Source: Salegentibacter lacus
Lineage (GTDB): Bacteria > Bacteroidota > Bacteroidia > Flavobacteriales > Flavobacteriaceae
Length of the DNA stretch: 49,933 nucleotides
NCBI RefSeq assembly: GCF_020164555.1
Contig: NZ_JAIQZB010000024.1
Location: 1-49,933, forward strand
Direction: 5' to 3'
Shown here: one piece after another, positions 25,286 through 33,022 of the stretch
Position numbering within the stretch: position 1 is the first letter of the stretch
How the letters are laid out: every line of letters starts with the position of its first letter
The notes under the pieces: generated by a model
What the model was told of the DNA's origin: nothing
Seen by the model: only the letters and a program-made list of their open reading frames with translations
The model's database searches: none
Position numbers and translations under genes: made by a program

Positions 25286-25572
25286 ATTTAGAAGATTTAA
25301 TCCCCACCGATGAGATTTGTATTCGATATAAAGTTGAACGCACTTTTGTAAGCTCCTTGTACGAAAGCGGTTTGATTGAAGTCGTGACCATTGAAGAAAC
25401 TCAATATGTGCATTGCGATGACATTTCAGAATTTGAAAGGTTAAGGCGATTGCATTACGATCTGGACATTAATCTAGAAGGCCTGGAAGCAATTCAACAT
25501 TTAATTGGAAAGGTAAAAAAACTGCAAAAGCAAAATCGCAAGCTTAAAAACCGATTGGGCTTATATGAATAA
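25282..25572 (+). CDS. cbpM: CbpM-like chaperone modulator (MerR-type)
   Basis: 96 residues. A MerR-like winged-helix start ([29 protein letters not shown]) is followed by [23 protein letters not shown] and a basic coiled-coil tail ([16 protein letters not shown]). In E. coli CbpM binds the J domain of CbpA and inhibits its co-chaperone and DNA-binding activity. The ATG overlaps the last codons of cbpA (ATGA arrangement), indicating translational coupling, so the same regulation is likely. Confidence 0.85.
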   Translation: MNLEDLIPTDEICIRYKVERTFVSSLYESGLIEVVTIEETQYVHCDDISEFERLRRLHYDLDINLEGLEAIQHLIGKVKKLQKQNRKLKNRLGLYE

Positions 25573-25603
25573 TGTGAGAACTTTTTACTCTGTTAGATAT
25601 TGA

Positions 25604-25611
25604 TAACTTTG
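25604..25611 (+). promoter_or_regulatory. -7 box TAACTTTG upstream of the small membrane protein and pepP
   Basis: Exact TAnnTTTG match 62 bp before the ATG at 25674. A T-rich string occupies the -33 position. Confidence 0.5.
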
Positions 25612-25673
25612 CACCAAATCGAAGAAACTAATTTTTAATTAACTCGGTTTCCGATTTCAGTTTAGAAAAAAGA

Positions 25674-25898
25674 ATGAAAACAACTTTCTCGAAATTGGTT
25701 CAGAACCCATTTACCTGTATACTCTTGTTTTCCATATTTTTTATAATTTGGGATTATGGATGGGAATATTTTATAAATGACGATATCCCTGAATTCTTAG
25801 ACTCAATACCCCACAGTCTTTTCATTGGAGTTTTTGTCGGTCTTTTTTTCTACTACTGGAATATAAAACCTGCATTAAATAAGAAAAAGAAACAATAG
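25674..25898 (+). CDS. Small two-helix membrane protein, unknown
   Basis: 74 residues with two hydrophobic segments (about 14-32, TCILLFSIFFIIWDYGWEYF; about 47-62, SLFIGVFVGLFFYYW) joined by a short acidic loop (INDDIPEFLD). It ends in a Lys-rich tail (NKKKKQ), so both ends are probably cytoplasmic. I do not recognise a family. It has its own -7 box and lies 10 bp before pepP, which suggests a bicistronic mRNA. Confidence 0.65.
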   Translation: MKTTFSKLVQNPFTCILLFSIFFIIWDYGWEYFINDDIPEFLDSIPHSLFIGVFVGLFFYYWNIKPALNKKKKQ

Positions 25899-25908
25899 AT
25901 ATAATAAT

Positions 25909-27201
25909 ATGAGATACGATCAAATAGACAGTAAATTATTTATAAAAAACCGTAAAAGCTTTATGGCCGGAATGAAAGCCAACAGTCTTGCGGTTTTTAA
26001 TGCCAACGATATTTTCCCAATTGGCGCCGACAGCACAATGCCTTTTCAGCAAAACCGCGACCTTTTTTATTTAAGTGGTGTAGACCAGGAAGAAGTTATT
26101 TTAGTACTTTTTCCTGATGCTCCAAAACCCGAACATCGTGAGATTTTATTTCTTACAGAAACCAATCCGCATATCGCAGTTTGGGAAGGCGCGAAATTAG
26201 ACAAGAAAAAAGCACTGGAAGTTAGCGGTGTAGAAACCGTTTACTGGCTTCAGGATTTTGAGAAGATTTTCTTTGAAGTGATGTCGCAATGCGAAACGGT
26301 TTATTTCAATACCAACGAACATTATCGTGCGAATGTGCAGACTGAAACTCGTGACGATCGATTTATAAAATGGTGCAAGGAGAAATATCCGGCGCACCAG
26401 GTTGCGAAAAGCAATCCTATTTTACAGCGTTTACGTTCGGTAAAAGATCCCATCGAACTAGACTTGATGCAGAAAGCCTGTGATATTACCGAAAAGGCTT
26501 TCCGCAGAGCTTTGAAATTCACAAAACCCGGAGTTTGGGAACACGAAATTGAAGCTGAATACTGGCATGAAATGATTAGAAATCGTAGCCGCGGATTCGC
26601 TTATACGCCAATTATTGCCAGCGGAAATAACGCTAACGTGCTACATTACACTGAGAATAACCAGCAATGTAAAGAAGGAGATTTAATCCTTATAGACACC
26701 GGTGCAGAATATGCTAATTATTCGAGTGATATGACCAGAACTATTCCGGTTTCAGGAAAGTTTTCAGATCGCCAGAAACAGATCTACAATACGGTAAACA
26801 AGGTAAAGAAAGAAGCCACAAAATGGTTAGTTCCAGGAACTATTTGGGCAGAATACCACAAGGAAGTTGGTAAGTTAATGACTTCAGAATTATTAGATTT
26901 AGGCCTGCTGGATAAAGCCGATGTCCAAAATGAAGACCCAAAATGGCCAGCTTATAAAAAATATTTTATGCACGGTACCGCGCATAATATCGGATTAGAC
27001 ACCCACGATTACGGGATTTTAACCGAACCTATGAAACCTAACCAGGTTTTTACCGTAGAACCGGGAATCTATTTACCCGATGAAGGCTTTGGAATTCGTT
27101 TGGAAGACGATGTGATAATTCAGCCAGAAGGTGAGCCTTTTAACCTGATGCGTAATATCCCCATTGAAATTGAAGAAATTGAAGAGATTATGAATTCTTA
27201 G
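25909..27201 (+). CDS. pepP: Xaa-Pro aminopeptidase (M24B, PepP-like)
   Basis: 430 residues. The N-terminal domain (about 1-170, including PFQQNRDLFYLSGVDQ) precedes a pita-bread M24 catalytic domain. The five metal ligands are visible: D263 (IDTGAEY), D274 (YSSDMTRT), H355 (MHGTAHNIGLD), E384 (TVEPGIY) and E399 (RLEDDV). The enzyme removes the N-terminal residue from peptides with Pro in position 2. Cytoplasmic, with no signal peptide. Downstream, 27202-27355 holds no gene. Confidence 0.93.
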   Translation: MRYDQIDSKLFIKNRKSFMAGMKANSLAVFNANDIFPIGADSTMPFQQNRDLFYLSGVDQEEVILVLFPDAPKPEHREILFLTETNPHIAVWEGAKLDKKKALEVSGVETVYWLQDFEKIFFEVMSQCETVYFNTNEHYRANVQTETRDDRFIKWCKEKYPAHQVAKSNPILQRLRSVKDPIELDLMQKACDITEKAFRRALKFTKPGVWEHEIEAEYWHEMIRNRSRGFAYTPIIASGNNANVLHYTENNQQCKEGDLILIDTGAEYANYSSDMTRTIPVSGKFSDRQKQIYNTVNKVKKEATKWLVPGTIWAEYHKEVGKLMTSELLDLGLLDKADVQNEDPKWPAYKKYFMHGTAHNIGLDTHDYGILTEPMKPNQVFTVEPGIYLPDEGFGIRLEDDVIIQPEGEPFNLMRNIPIEIEEIEEIMNS

Positions 27202-27355
27202 TTTTCAAAACTTTCAAGGTCATTACAAGCGACGTTAGGAGCGCGGTAATCTTTTGTTGGAAAATGGATCTACTTAAAAGCTCGTTCTGTTTTAAGAAGA
27301 GATTGCTTCAGTCGTCACCTCCTTCCAATTACAATTTCATCAAAATATTAAAACC

Positions 27356-27392
27356 AAAGCCACGAATCTATTTGAAAATTCGTGGCTTTTTG
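27356..27392 (+). terminator. Strong intrinsic terminator abutting the next gene
   Basis: AAAGCCACGAAT (27356-27367) pairs perfectly with ATTCGTGGCTTT (27378-27389) around a 10-nt loop, then T-rich sequence. It most likely ends the pepP transcript. Its 3' edge is only about 15 nt before the ATG of the hydrolase gene. Confidence 0.85.
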
Positions 27393-27406
27393 TATTGTTA
27401 AAAACA

Positions 27407-28177
27407 ATGAGAACAACCTACAAAAATACTCCTATCTCTTTTACAAGTCAGGGAACCGGAAATCCGCTTGTGCTACTTCACGGGTTTTTAGAGTCTAAAG
27501 AAATATGGAAAGAATTTGCCGAAGAATTTTCCAAAAAGCGACAAATAATCTGCATAGATCTCCCCGGACACGGAGAATCCGGAAATATCTGCGAGATTCA
27601 TACAATGGCAGTTATGGCCGAAGCAGTAAAATCTGTTCTAGATGAACTCAAAATTGAAAAAGCTTCTTTCGCCGGTCATTCTATGGGTGGTTATGCAAGT
27701 TTGGAAATCCAAAATATTTTTCCTACAATGTGCAATAGTCTGGTGCTGGTAAATTCTACCCCGCAGGCAGATTCTGAAGAACGTAAAGTCAATCGCGATC
27801 GTGCGGCTGCTTTGGTTCTAAAAAACAAAAAGGCTTTTGTGAGTATGGCGATCTCAAATTTGTTAACGCCAGAAAACAATAAGGTATTCAAATCTCAAAT
27901 TGAATTAATAAAAAACCGCGCCCTGGAGTTTTCTACTCAAGGAATCTACGCCGCCATAAAGGGTATGAAAATTCGTACAGATCATGCCGGGCTTTTTGCA
28001 AAATTTAAAGGACAAAAAATTGTTGTAGCAGGAAAGCAGGATCCTGTTTTAGATTTTAACACGATAAAAACCATAGCTTTAAGCTGTGGTTCTAAGTTCG
28101 AAAATCTTCCAGATGGGCATTTGTCCTTTTTGGAGAACAAAACAGAAGTTCGAAGAATTTTGCATTTAATCGATTAA
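27407..28177 (+). CDS. Alpha/beta-fold hydrolase
   Basis: 256 residues from the ATG. The oxyanion region is LVLLHGFLESKEIW. The nucleophile elbow GHSMGG has S92. The acid is probably the Asp in GKQDPVLDF and the base is His in PDGHLSFLEN, giving a full Ser-Asp-His triad. No signal peptide. The sequence resembles small esterases and MenH/BioH-like hydrolases; the substrate is unknown. A TTG 12 nt upstream could extend it by four codons but is not needed. The gene begins directly after a terminator, so its promoter must overlap that hairpin, or it depends on readthrough. Confidence 0.85.
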   Translation: MRTTYKNTPISFTSQGTGNPLVLLHGFLESKEIWKEFAEEFSKKRQIICIDLPGHGESGNICEIHTMAVMAEAVKSVLDELKIEKASFAGHSMGGYASLEIQNIFPTMCNSLVLVNSTPQADSEERKVNRDRAAALVLKNKKAFVSMAISNLLTPENNKVFKSQIELIKNRALEFSTQGIYAAIKGMKIRTDHAGLFAKFKGQKIVVAGKQDPVLDFNTIKTIALSCGSKFENLPDGHLSFLENKTEVRRILHLID

Positions 28178-28180
28178 TTT

Positions 28181-28211
28181 TAACTTTTTGCCGAAAGTTT
28201 AACTTTTTTTT
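28181..28211 (+). terminator. Weak terminator after the alpha/beta hydrolase gene
   Basis: AACTTT-ttgccg-AAAGTT forms a 6-bp stem, then TAAC and a run of T residues. Short and AT-rich, so only tentative. Confidence 0.35.
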
Positions 28212-28249
28212 ATACTTTAGACTTTCAGAAACAAGAAAATCAAGCTTTT

Positions 28250-28501
28250 ATGAAAGAAAGAACCCCTACAAGATTTTCGTTCGGAAAAGTTTTTTGCAGC
28301 ATTTTCGGACATAGGCTACGTGTATCAAAAAATGTTACAGACCACGTACACGAATACAAATGCGAGAAATGCGGTATGGAAATGACCGATACCGCAAATG
28401 GTTTTTTGGCTCGTTTAACCCCAAAATTTAAAGAAACCAACAATTATATTTCGAAAATACATCAAAAAAGAAAGCGCAAGCATTTTGCCCACGCTTCTTA
28501 A
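28250..28501 (+). CDS. Small basic Zn-ribbon-like protein, unknown
   Basis: 83 residues. A CxxC pair is seen in EYKCEKCGME (about 43-52), with a possible second half-site from Cys17 and His21 (KVFCSIFGHRL). The C-terminus is strongly basic (IHQKRKRKHF). Short proteins with this pattern (FGH...VSKNVT...YKCEKCG) look typical of Flavobacteriaceae, but I know no function. It lies convergent to thiL with a 31-bp gap. Confidence 0.62.
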   Translation: MKERTPTRFSFGKVFCSIFGHRLRVSKNVTDHVHEYKCEKCGMEMTDTANGFLARLTPKFKETNNYISKIHQKRKRKHFAHAS

Positions 28502-28532
28502 TATCCTATTTCGAAATTAAATTTTCGAAATC

Positions 28533-29606
28533 TTATTCCTTATTTTCAGAATTATCATTTTTATCATCCATCGAATTCCAGCCACGTGCAATTAGTGGTA
28601 ATTTCTGATTAGCACGGGTTATTAAATGCATTCCTTCTTTTTCTTCTGCCATATGCCCAATAACGGTTAAATTGGGATTTGCCTTTATTTTATCATAATC
28701 GTCCTGAGAAATAGTAAAAAGCAATTCATAATCTTCTCCGCCGCTTAACGCGATGGTCGTGCTGTCAATATCAAATTCCTCACAAACCGAAATTACGGCA
28801 GGATCTAGCGGAATTTTCTCTTCGAATAAATTCGCACCAACCTGAGAGTTTTTGCACAAATGGATAATTTCAGAAGAAAGTCCGTCGCTAATGTCTATCA
28901 TGGAAGTTGGTTTCACACCGAGTTCCTTCAATAGAGGAGCAATATCTTTTCTAGCTTCCGGCTTTAATTGCCTTTCGATTAAATAAGTATAAGGATCAAG
29001 ATCTGGCTGAGCGTTTGGATTAGCCTTAAAAACTTCTTTCTCACGTTCCAGAATTTGCAAGCCCATATAGGCGGCACCAAGATCGCCGGTAACCACCAAA
29101 AGGTCGTTGGGTTTCGCACCGCTGCGGAAAACAATATCTTCTTTTTCGGCTACACCAATTGCGGTAATACTAATTAACAATCCAGAGGTTGAAGAAGTAG
29201 TATCACCACCAACCACATCAATATTATATAATTTTGCAGCCAGCTCAATCCCGGAGTATAATTCTTCCAAAGCTTCTACCGGAAACCGGTTGGAAGCAGC
29301 TATAGAAACGGTAATTTGAGTGGCTTTTGCATTCATCGCGTAAACATCAGATAAATTCACCATTACAGCTTTATAACCCAGATGCTTCAGCGGCATATAC
29401 GCCAGGTCAAAATGCACACCTTCAACCAAAAGATCGGTAGTAACCACGGTTTGCATATTTTCAAAATTCAATACCGCAGCATCGTCGCCTATTGCTTTTA
29501 CGGTTGAAGAGAGTTTGGGCCTAAACCCTTTAGTAAGGTGATCTATTAATCCAAATTCACCTAATTCTGAAAGGTTTGTACGCATATCCTGACTATCCTG
29601 AAACAT
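28533..29606 (-). CDS. thiL: Thiamine-monophosphate kinase
   Basis: 357 residues. It phosphorylates thiamine phosphate to thiamine diphosphate with ATP. Motifs of the AIR-synthase/ThiL fold: LSELGEFGLIDHL (13-25), IGDDAAVLNF (about 41-50), TTDLLVEGVHFD (about 56-67), NLSDVYAMNAK (about 84-94), VVGGDTT (about 135-141), and DISDGLSSEIIHL with SGGEDYELLF in the C-terminal half. A family-typical N-terminus supports the ATG at 29606. A polar C-terminal tail (DDKNDNSENKE) extends past the fold. No other thiamine genes and no TPP riboswitch are seen nearby. Confidence 0.95.
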   Translation of the reverse strand: MFQDSQDMRTNLSELGEFGLIDHLTKGFRPKLSSTVKAIGDDAAVLNFENMQTVVTTDLLVEGVHFDLAYMPLKHLGYKAVMVNLSDVYAMNAKATQITVSIAASNRFPVEALEELYSGIELAAKLYNIDVVGGDTTSSTSGLLISITAIGVAEKEDIVFRSGAKPNDLLVVTGDLGAAYMGLQILEREKEVFKANPNAQPDLDPYTYLIERQLKPEARKDIAPLLKELGVKPTSMIDISDGLSSEIIHLCKNSQVGANLFEEKIPLDPAVISVCEEFDIDSTTIALSGGEDYELLFTISQDDYDKIKANPNLTVIGHMAEEKEGMHLITRANQKLPLIARGWNSMDDKNDNSENKE

Positions 29607-29843
29607 AACTTATTATTTTAATTTGCAAAATAACTGAATATTATTCAACTGCCATTATTTAGATAGGCATAGATTAAAAAAACGCCGGTTTACTTATTTA
29701 ATAAAAAATGATAATTAAATGCAAAACGCATTAGTTTTCAGTTATTTATATGCTATTAACCTTTCAAAAATTAGAATTGGCAGGACTTATCAATGTATTC
29801 TTAAAACATATACCAGCGCTATGGTAAACCGCTTGTTTTATAG

Positions 29844-29851
29844 TATATTTG
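29844..29851 (+). promoter_or_regulatory. -7 box TATATTTG of the suf operon
   Basis: Exact TAnnTTTG match, 30 bp before the ATG of the first suf gene. No TTG at the expected -33 spacing. Nothing else of note in 29607-29881; a 62-codon frame there is judged spurious. Confidence 0.55.
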
Positions 29852-29881
29852 TACCCAATTTAGAATTAATCTTTTTAAGCT

Positions 29882-30211
29882 ATGATAAAAGTAAGCGAAA
29901 GCGCTAAAAAAAAGATTGCCGCACTTATGAGTGAAGAGGGTTTTGACAATTTGCAAGACTTTGTTCGAGTAGGTGTAAAAAGCGGAGGCTGCTCCGGTTT
30001 GTCTTACGAATTGAATTTTGACAAATCTAAAGCCGAAGACGACAAACTTTTTGAAGATAACGATATAAAAATAGTAGTAGATAAACGCAGTGTTTTATAC
30101 CTGGCGGGAACCGTTTTAGAATTTTCCGGTGGATTAAACGGCAAAGGATTTGTTTTTAACAATCCAAACGCCCAAAGAACCTGTGGATGCGGAGAAAGTT
30201 TTTCTCTGTAA
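29882..30211 (+). CDS. sufA: A-type iron-sulfur carrier (SufA/IscA/HesB family)
   Basis: 109 residues with the three invariant cysteines of A-type carriers: C37 (SGGCSGLSYEL) and C101/C103 (RTCGCGESF). It accepts a nascent Fe-S cluster from SufBCD and delivers it to apo-proteins. As the first gene of the suf operon behind a TATATTTG box it is the likely SufA, although sequence alone does not separate SufA from IscA or ErpA. sufB follows after an 87-bp gap. Confidence 0.9.
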   Translation: MIKVSESAKKKIAALMSEEGFDNLQDFVRVGVKSGGCSGLSYELNFDKSKAEDDKLFEDNDIKIVVDKRSVLYLAGTVLEFSGGLNGKGFVFNNPNAQRTCGCGESFSL

Positions 30212-30298
30212 TAGATTTAGAAGGAACAAATTTAAAAACAGGACTTAAACCTTGAATTTTTAAACTTTGAACCTTGAATAATTTTAGAAAAAATTGAG

Positions 30299-31744
30299 AT
30301 GGCATATACTGAAGATGATTTAAAAAAAGAGCTCGAAACGAAAGAATATGAGTATGGGTTTTACACCGATATTGAATCGGATACATTCCCCGTGGGATTA
30401 AATGAAGATATTGTTAGAGCGATCTCCAAAAAGAAAGAAGAACCCGAATGGATGACTGAGTGGCGACTGGAAGCATATCGTCACTGGAAAACCATGAAAG
30501 AACCTGAATGGGCTAATGTACATTACGAGAAGCCTAATTTTCAGAATATTTCTTACTATTCGGCTCCCAATAAAAAACCGAAATACGAAAGTTTAGATGA
30601 AGTAGATCCTGAATTGCTGGAAACCTTTAAAAAACTTGGTATTTCTGTAGATGAGCAGAAAAAACTTGCCGGTGTTGCCGTTGATATCGTAATGGACTCT
30701 GTTTCAGTAACCACTACATTCAAAAAAACGCTTGCTGAAAAAGGAATTATATTCTGTTCTATTTCTGAAGCTATAAGGGAACATCCTGAGCTTGTAAAAA
30801 AATACATCGGATCGGTGGTACCTACCACAGATAACTTTTACGCGGCATTAAATTCCGCAGTATTTAGTGATGGCTCGTTTTGCTACATTCCAAAAGGCGT
30901 TAGATGCCCAATGGAACTTTCAACGTATTTTAGAATTAACCAGGCTGGTACAGGGCAATTTGAGCGTACGCTAGTAGTTGCAGAACCGGGAAGTTACGTA
31001 AGTTACCTTGAAGGTTGTACTGCCCCAACCCGTGATGAAAATCAATTACATGCGGCGGTGGTAGAATTGGTTGCAATGGACGACGCCGAAATTAAATACA
31101 GTACAGTTCAAAACTGGTTCCCAGGAAGTAAAGAAGGAAAAGGCGGGGTTTACAATTTTGTAACTAAGCGTGGAATTTGCGAAAAAGGAGCGAAGATTTC
31201 CTGGACGCAGGTTGAAACTGGATCGGCAGTAACCTGGAAATATCCTTCCTGTATTTTAAAAGGAGATAATTCTATTGGTGAATTTTATTCTATCGCGGTT
31301 ACCAATAACCACCAGCAGGCAGATACCGGCACAAAAATGGTACACCTTGGTAAAAATACTAAGAGTACCATAATTTCTAAAGGTATTTCGGCAGGACAGT
31401 CGCAAAACTCCTACCGTGGATTAGTTCAAATTAACAGTAGAGCAGAAAACGCCCGTAACTTTTCACAATGTGATTCCCTTTTAATGGGGAATAAATGTGG
31501 CGCGCATACCTTCCCGTATATTGAAGTTAAAAACAAAACCGGGCAGGTAGAACACGAAGCTACCACCAGTAAAATTGGGGAAGACCAGATTTTTTACTGT
31601 AACCAACGTGGTATTGATACCGAAAAAGCTATTGCCCTTATTGTAAATGGGTTTAGTAAAGAGGTATTGAACAAATTACCTATGGAGTTTGCAGTGGAAG
31701 CACAAAAACTATTAGAAATTTCCCTTGAAGGATCTGTAGGATAA
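30299..31744 (+). CDS. sufB: Fe-S cluster assembly scaffold SufB
   Basis: 481 residues with the right-handed beta-helix core of SufB, the usual length. Recognisable blocks are [20 protein letters not shown] near the N-terminus, [25 protein letters not shown] (Cys near residue 240), [12 protein letters not shown], and [17 protein letters not shown] with the conserved Cys pair. SufB builds the cluster in the SufB-SufC2-SufD complex, receiving sulfur from SufS via SufE. The ATG is preceded by the ordinary AT-rich leader of this genome. A lipoprotein gene follows at 24 bp. Confidence 0.97.
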   Translation: MAYTEDDLKKELETKEYEYGFYTDIESDTFPVGLNEDIVRAISKKKEEPEWMTEWRLEAYRHWKTMKEPEWANVHYEKPNFQNISYYSAPNKKPKYESLDEVDPELLETFKKLGISVDEQKKLAGVAVDIVMDSVSVTTTFKKTLAEKGIIFCSISEAIREHPELVKKYIGSVVPTTDNFYAALNSAVFSDGSFCYIPKGVRCPMELSTYFRINQAGTGQFERTLVVAEPGSYVSYLEGCTAPTRDENQLHAAVVELVAMDDAEIKYSTVQNWFPGSKEGKGGVYNFVTKRGICEKGAKISWTQVETGSAVTWKYPSCILKGDNSIGEFYSIAVTNNHQQADTGTKMVHLGKNTKSTIISKGISAGQSQNSYRGLVQINSRAENARNFSQCDSLLMGNKCGAHTFPYIEVKNKTGQVEHEATTSKIGEDQIFYCNQRGIDTEKAIALIVNGFSKEVLNKLPMEFAVEAQKLLEISLEGSVG

Positions 31745-31768
31745 ATAGGGAAAATGATGATTGAACAA

Positions 31769-32158
31769 ATGAAGAAGTTTTTGCTAATTCTTGCTCTAGC
31801 TATTACAGCTTTTTCCTGTCAGGACGAAAGCCGTCAGGATCTTATGAATCAAAATGAAACAGAAAAAGTTCCTGACAGTATTCAAACGCTAACCGGGGAA
31901 TTTATCTATGCCGGAGATGCAGCGATTTTAAGAGGAAGCGATTTTGTTTACGGCGTAACTATAGATTCAATGTCTAAAACACTGGCCGAGCAGATACAAC
32001 CATTTCAAAAAGAAGAATTTGATTTGGTTACCGTAAGAGTAAAAGGTAAAATCGTTCCAAAACCACGACAGGAAGGTTGGGACGAGAATATAGAAATAAG
32101 AGAAATTATTGAAATTCTGGATGCCGAAAAGGTTCTGGAAGAACAGGAAGAAAAATAA
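31769..32158 (+). CDS. Small lipoprotein encoded between sufB and sufC
   Basis: 129 residues from ATG 31769 (MKKFLLILALAITAFSCQDE), with lipobox Cys17 (TAFSC), so predicted periplasmic or outer-membrane lipoprotein. An upstream ATG at 31754 would add five residues before the signal and is less likely. The mature region (GEFIYAGDAAILRGSDFVYGV ... VRVKGKIVPKP ... EIREIIEILDAEKV) has the strand pattern of a small OB-like barrel, reminiscent of the NlpE C-terminal domain (tentative). It separates sufB from sufC although their products form one cytosolic complex. Function unknown. Confidence 0.75.
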   Translation: MKKFLLILALAITAFSCQDESRQDLMNQNETEKVPDSIQTLTGEFIYAGDAAILRGSDFVYGVTIDSMSKTLAEQIQPFQKEEFDLVTVRVKGKIVPKPRQEGWDENIEIREIIEILDAEKVLEEQEEK

Positions 32159-32165
32159 TAATCCA

Positions 32166-32185
32166 ATCCCGAGTTTATTCGGGAT
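32166..32185. repeat. ATCCCGA hairpin before sufC
   Basis: ATCCCGA (32166-32172) pairs with TCGGGAT (32179-32185) around a 6-nt loop, in the 42-bp gap ahead of sufC. No T-run follows, so it is more likely a repeat or mRNA-processing hairpin than a terminator. Confidence 0.5.
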
Positions 32186-32200
32186 GCATACAGAGAATTT

Positions 32201-32953
32201 ATGCTAAAAATAAAGAATTTACACGCGAGTATAGAAGATAAGGAAATCCTAAAAGGAATTAATCTTGAAATTAATCCGGGAGAAGTTCACGCTATTATGG
32301 GGCCTAACGGTTCAGGAAAAAGCACGCTTTCTTCGGTAATTGCCGGGAAAGAGGAATTTGAACAAACCCAGGGTGAAATACTTTTTGAAAACACAGAGAT
32401 TTCAGAAATGGATCCTGAAGAAAGAGCACATAAAGGCATCTTTCTTTCTTTTCAATATCCGGTGGAAATTCCGGGAGTTTCAGTTACGAATTTTATGAGA
32501 ACTGCGATCAATGCTCATAGAAAAGCTAACGGACTGGAAGATATGCCGGCCAATGAAATGCTGAAAAAGATTCGCGAGAAATCTGCAGCTTTAGAAATAG
32601 ATCGTAAATTTTTATCAAGATCTTTAAATGCAGGGTTTTCAGGAGGAGAGAAGAAAAGAAATGAGATCTTCCAAATGGCTATGTTAGAACCAAAATTAGC
32701 TATTCTTGATGAAACCGATTCAGGTTTGGATATCGATGCATTAAAAATTGTTGCCGACGGAGTGAACAAGTTAAGAAGCAAAGACAATGCGGTATTGTTA
32801 ATTACTCACTATCAGCGTTTGCTTAACTATATTGTACCAGATGTGGTTCACGTAATGATAGACGGTAAAATCGTAAAATCTGGCGGCAAGGAACTAGCAC
32901 TCGAGCTGGAAGAAAGAGGTTACGAATGGGTAAAAGCTGAAAAAGCAGTTTAA
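32201..32953 (+). CDS. sufC: Fe-S assembly ATPase SufC
   Basis: 250-residue ABC-type ATPase. Walker A GPNGSGKST is at 34-42, the signature is FSGGEKKRNEI (about 148-158), and Walker B is LAILDETDSGLDIDAL, with the SufC-specific D-E-T-D-S-G-L-D stretch. FLSFQYPVEIPGVSV is a SufC hallmark. It powers conformational changes of SufBCD during cluster building in the cytoplasm. The next gene is sufD, after a 69-bp gap with two palindromes. Confidence 0.97.
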   Translation: MLKIKNLHASIEDKEILKGINLEINPGEVHAIMGPNGSGKSTLSSVIAGKEEFEQTQGEILFENTEISEMDPEERAHKGIFLSFQYPVEIPGVSVTNFMRTAINAHRKANGLEDMPANEMLKKIREKSAALEIDRKFLSRSLNAGFSGGEKKRNEIFQMAMLEPKLAILDETDSGLDIDALKIVADGVNKLRSKDNAVLLITHYQRLLNYIVPDVVHVMIDGKIVKSGGKELALELEERGYEWVKAEKAV

Positions 32954-32963
32954 AAAGTTATTT

Positions 32964-33006
32964 AGTCTTTTAAAGACTGCTAAAAGTTTCCCGCCTAGGC
33001 GGGAAA
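32964..33006. repeat. Two adjacent palindromes between sufC and sufD
   Basis: AGTCTTT-t-AAAGACT (32964-32978) and a perfect 20-bp palindrome, TTTCCCGCCTAGGCGGGAAA (32987-33006). The GC-rich one stands out from the local AT-rich DNA. Neither has a T-run after it; possible RNA-stability or repeat elements inside the operon. Confidence 0.6.
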
Positions 33007-33022
33007 GACAAAATACAGTATA

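Noticed and set aside
28501-29881. TPP riboswitch near thiL, or a regulatory RNA ahead of suf
   Set aside because: No THI-box-like conserved blocks (CTGAGA, ACCTGA) were seen in the thiL upstream region on the minus strand, and no structured leader was seen before suf.
29719-29907. 62-codon plus-strand frame upstream of the A-type carrier
   Set aside because: It overlaps the suf promoter and the start of the carrier gene, has no recognisable motif, and its composition matches non-coding AT-rich DNA.
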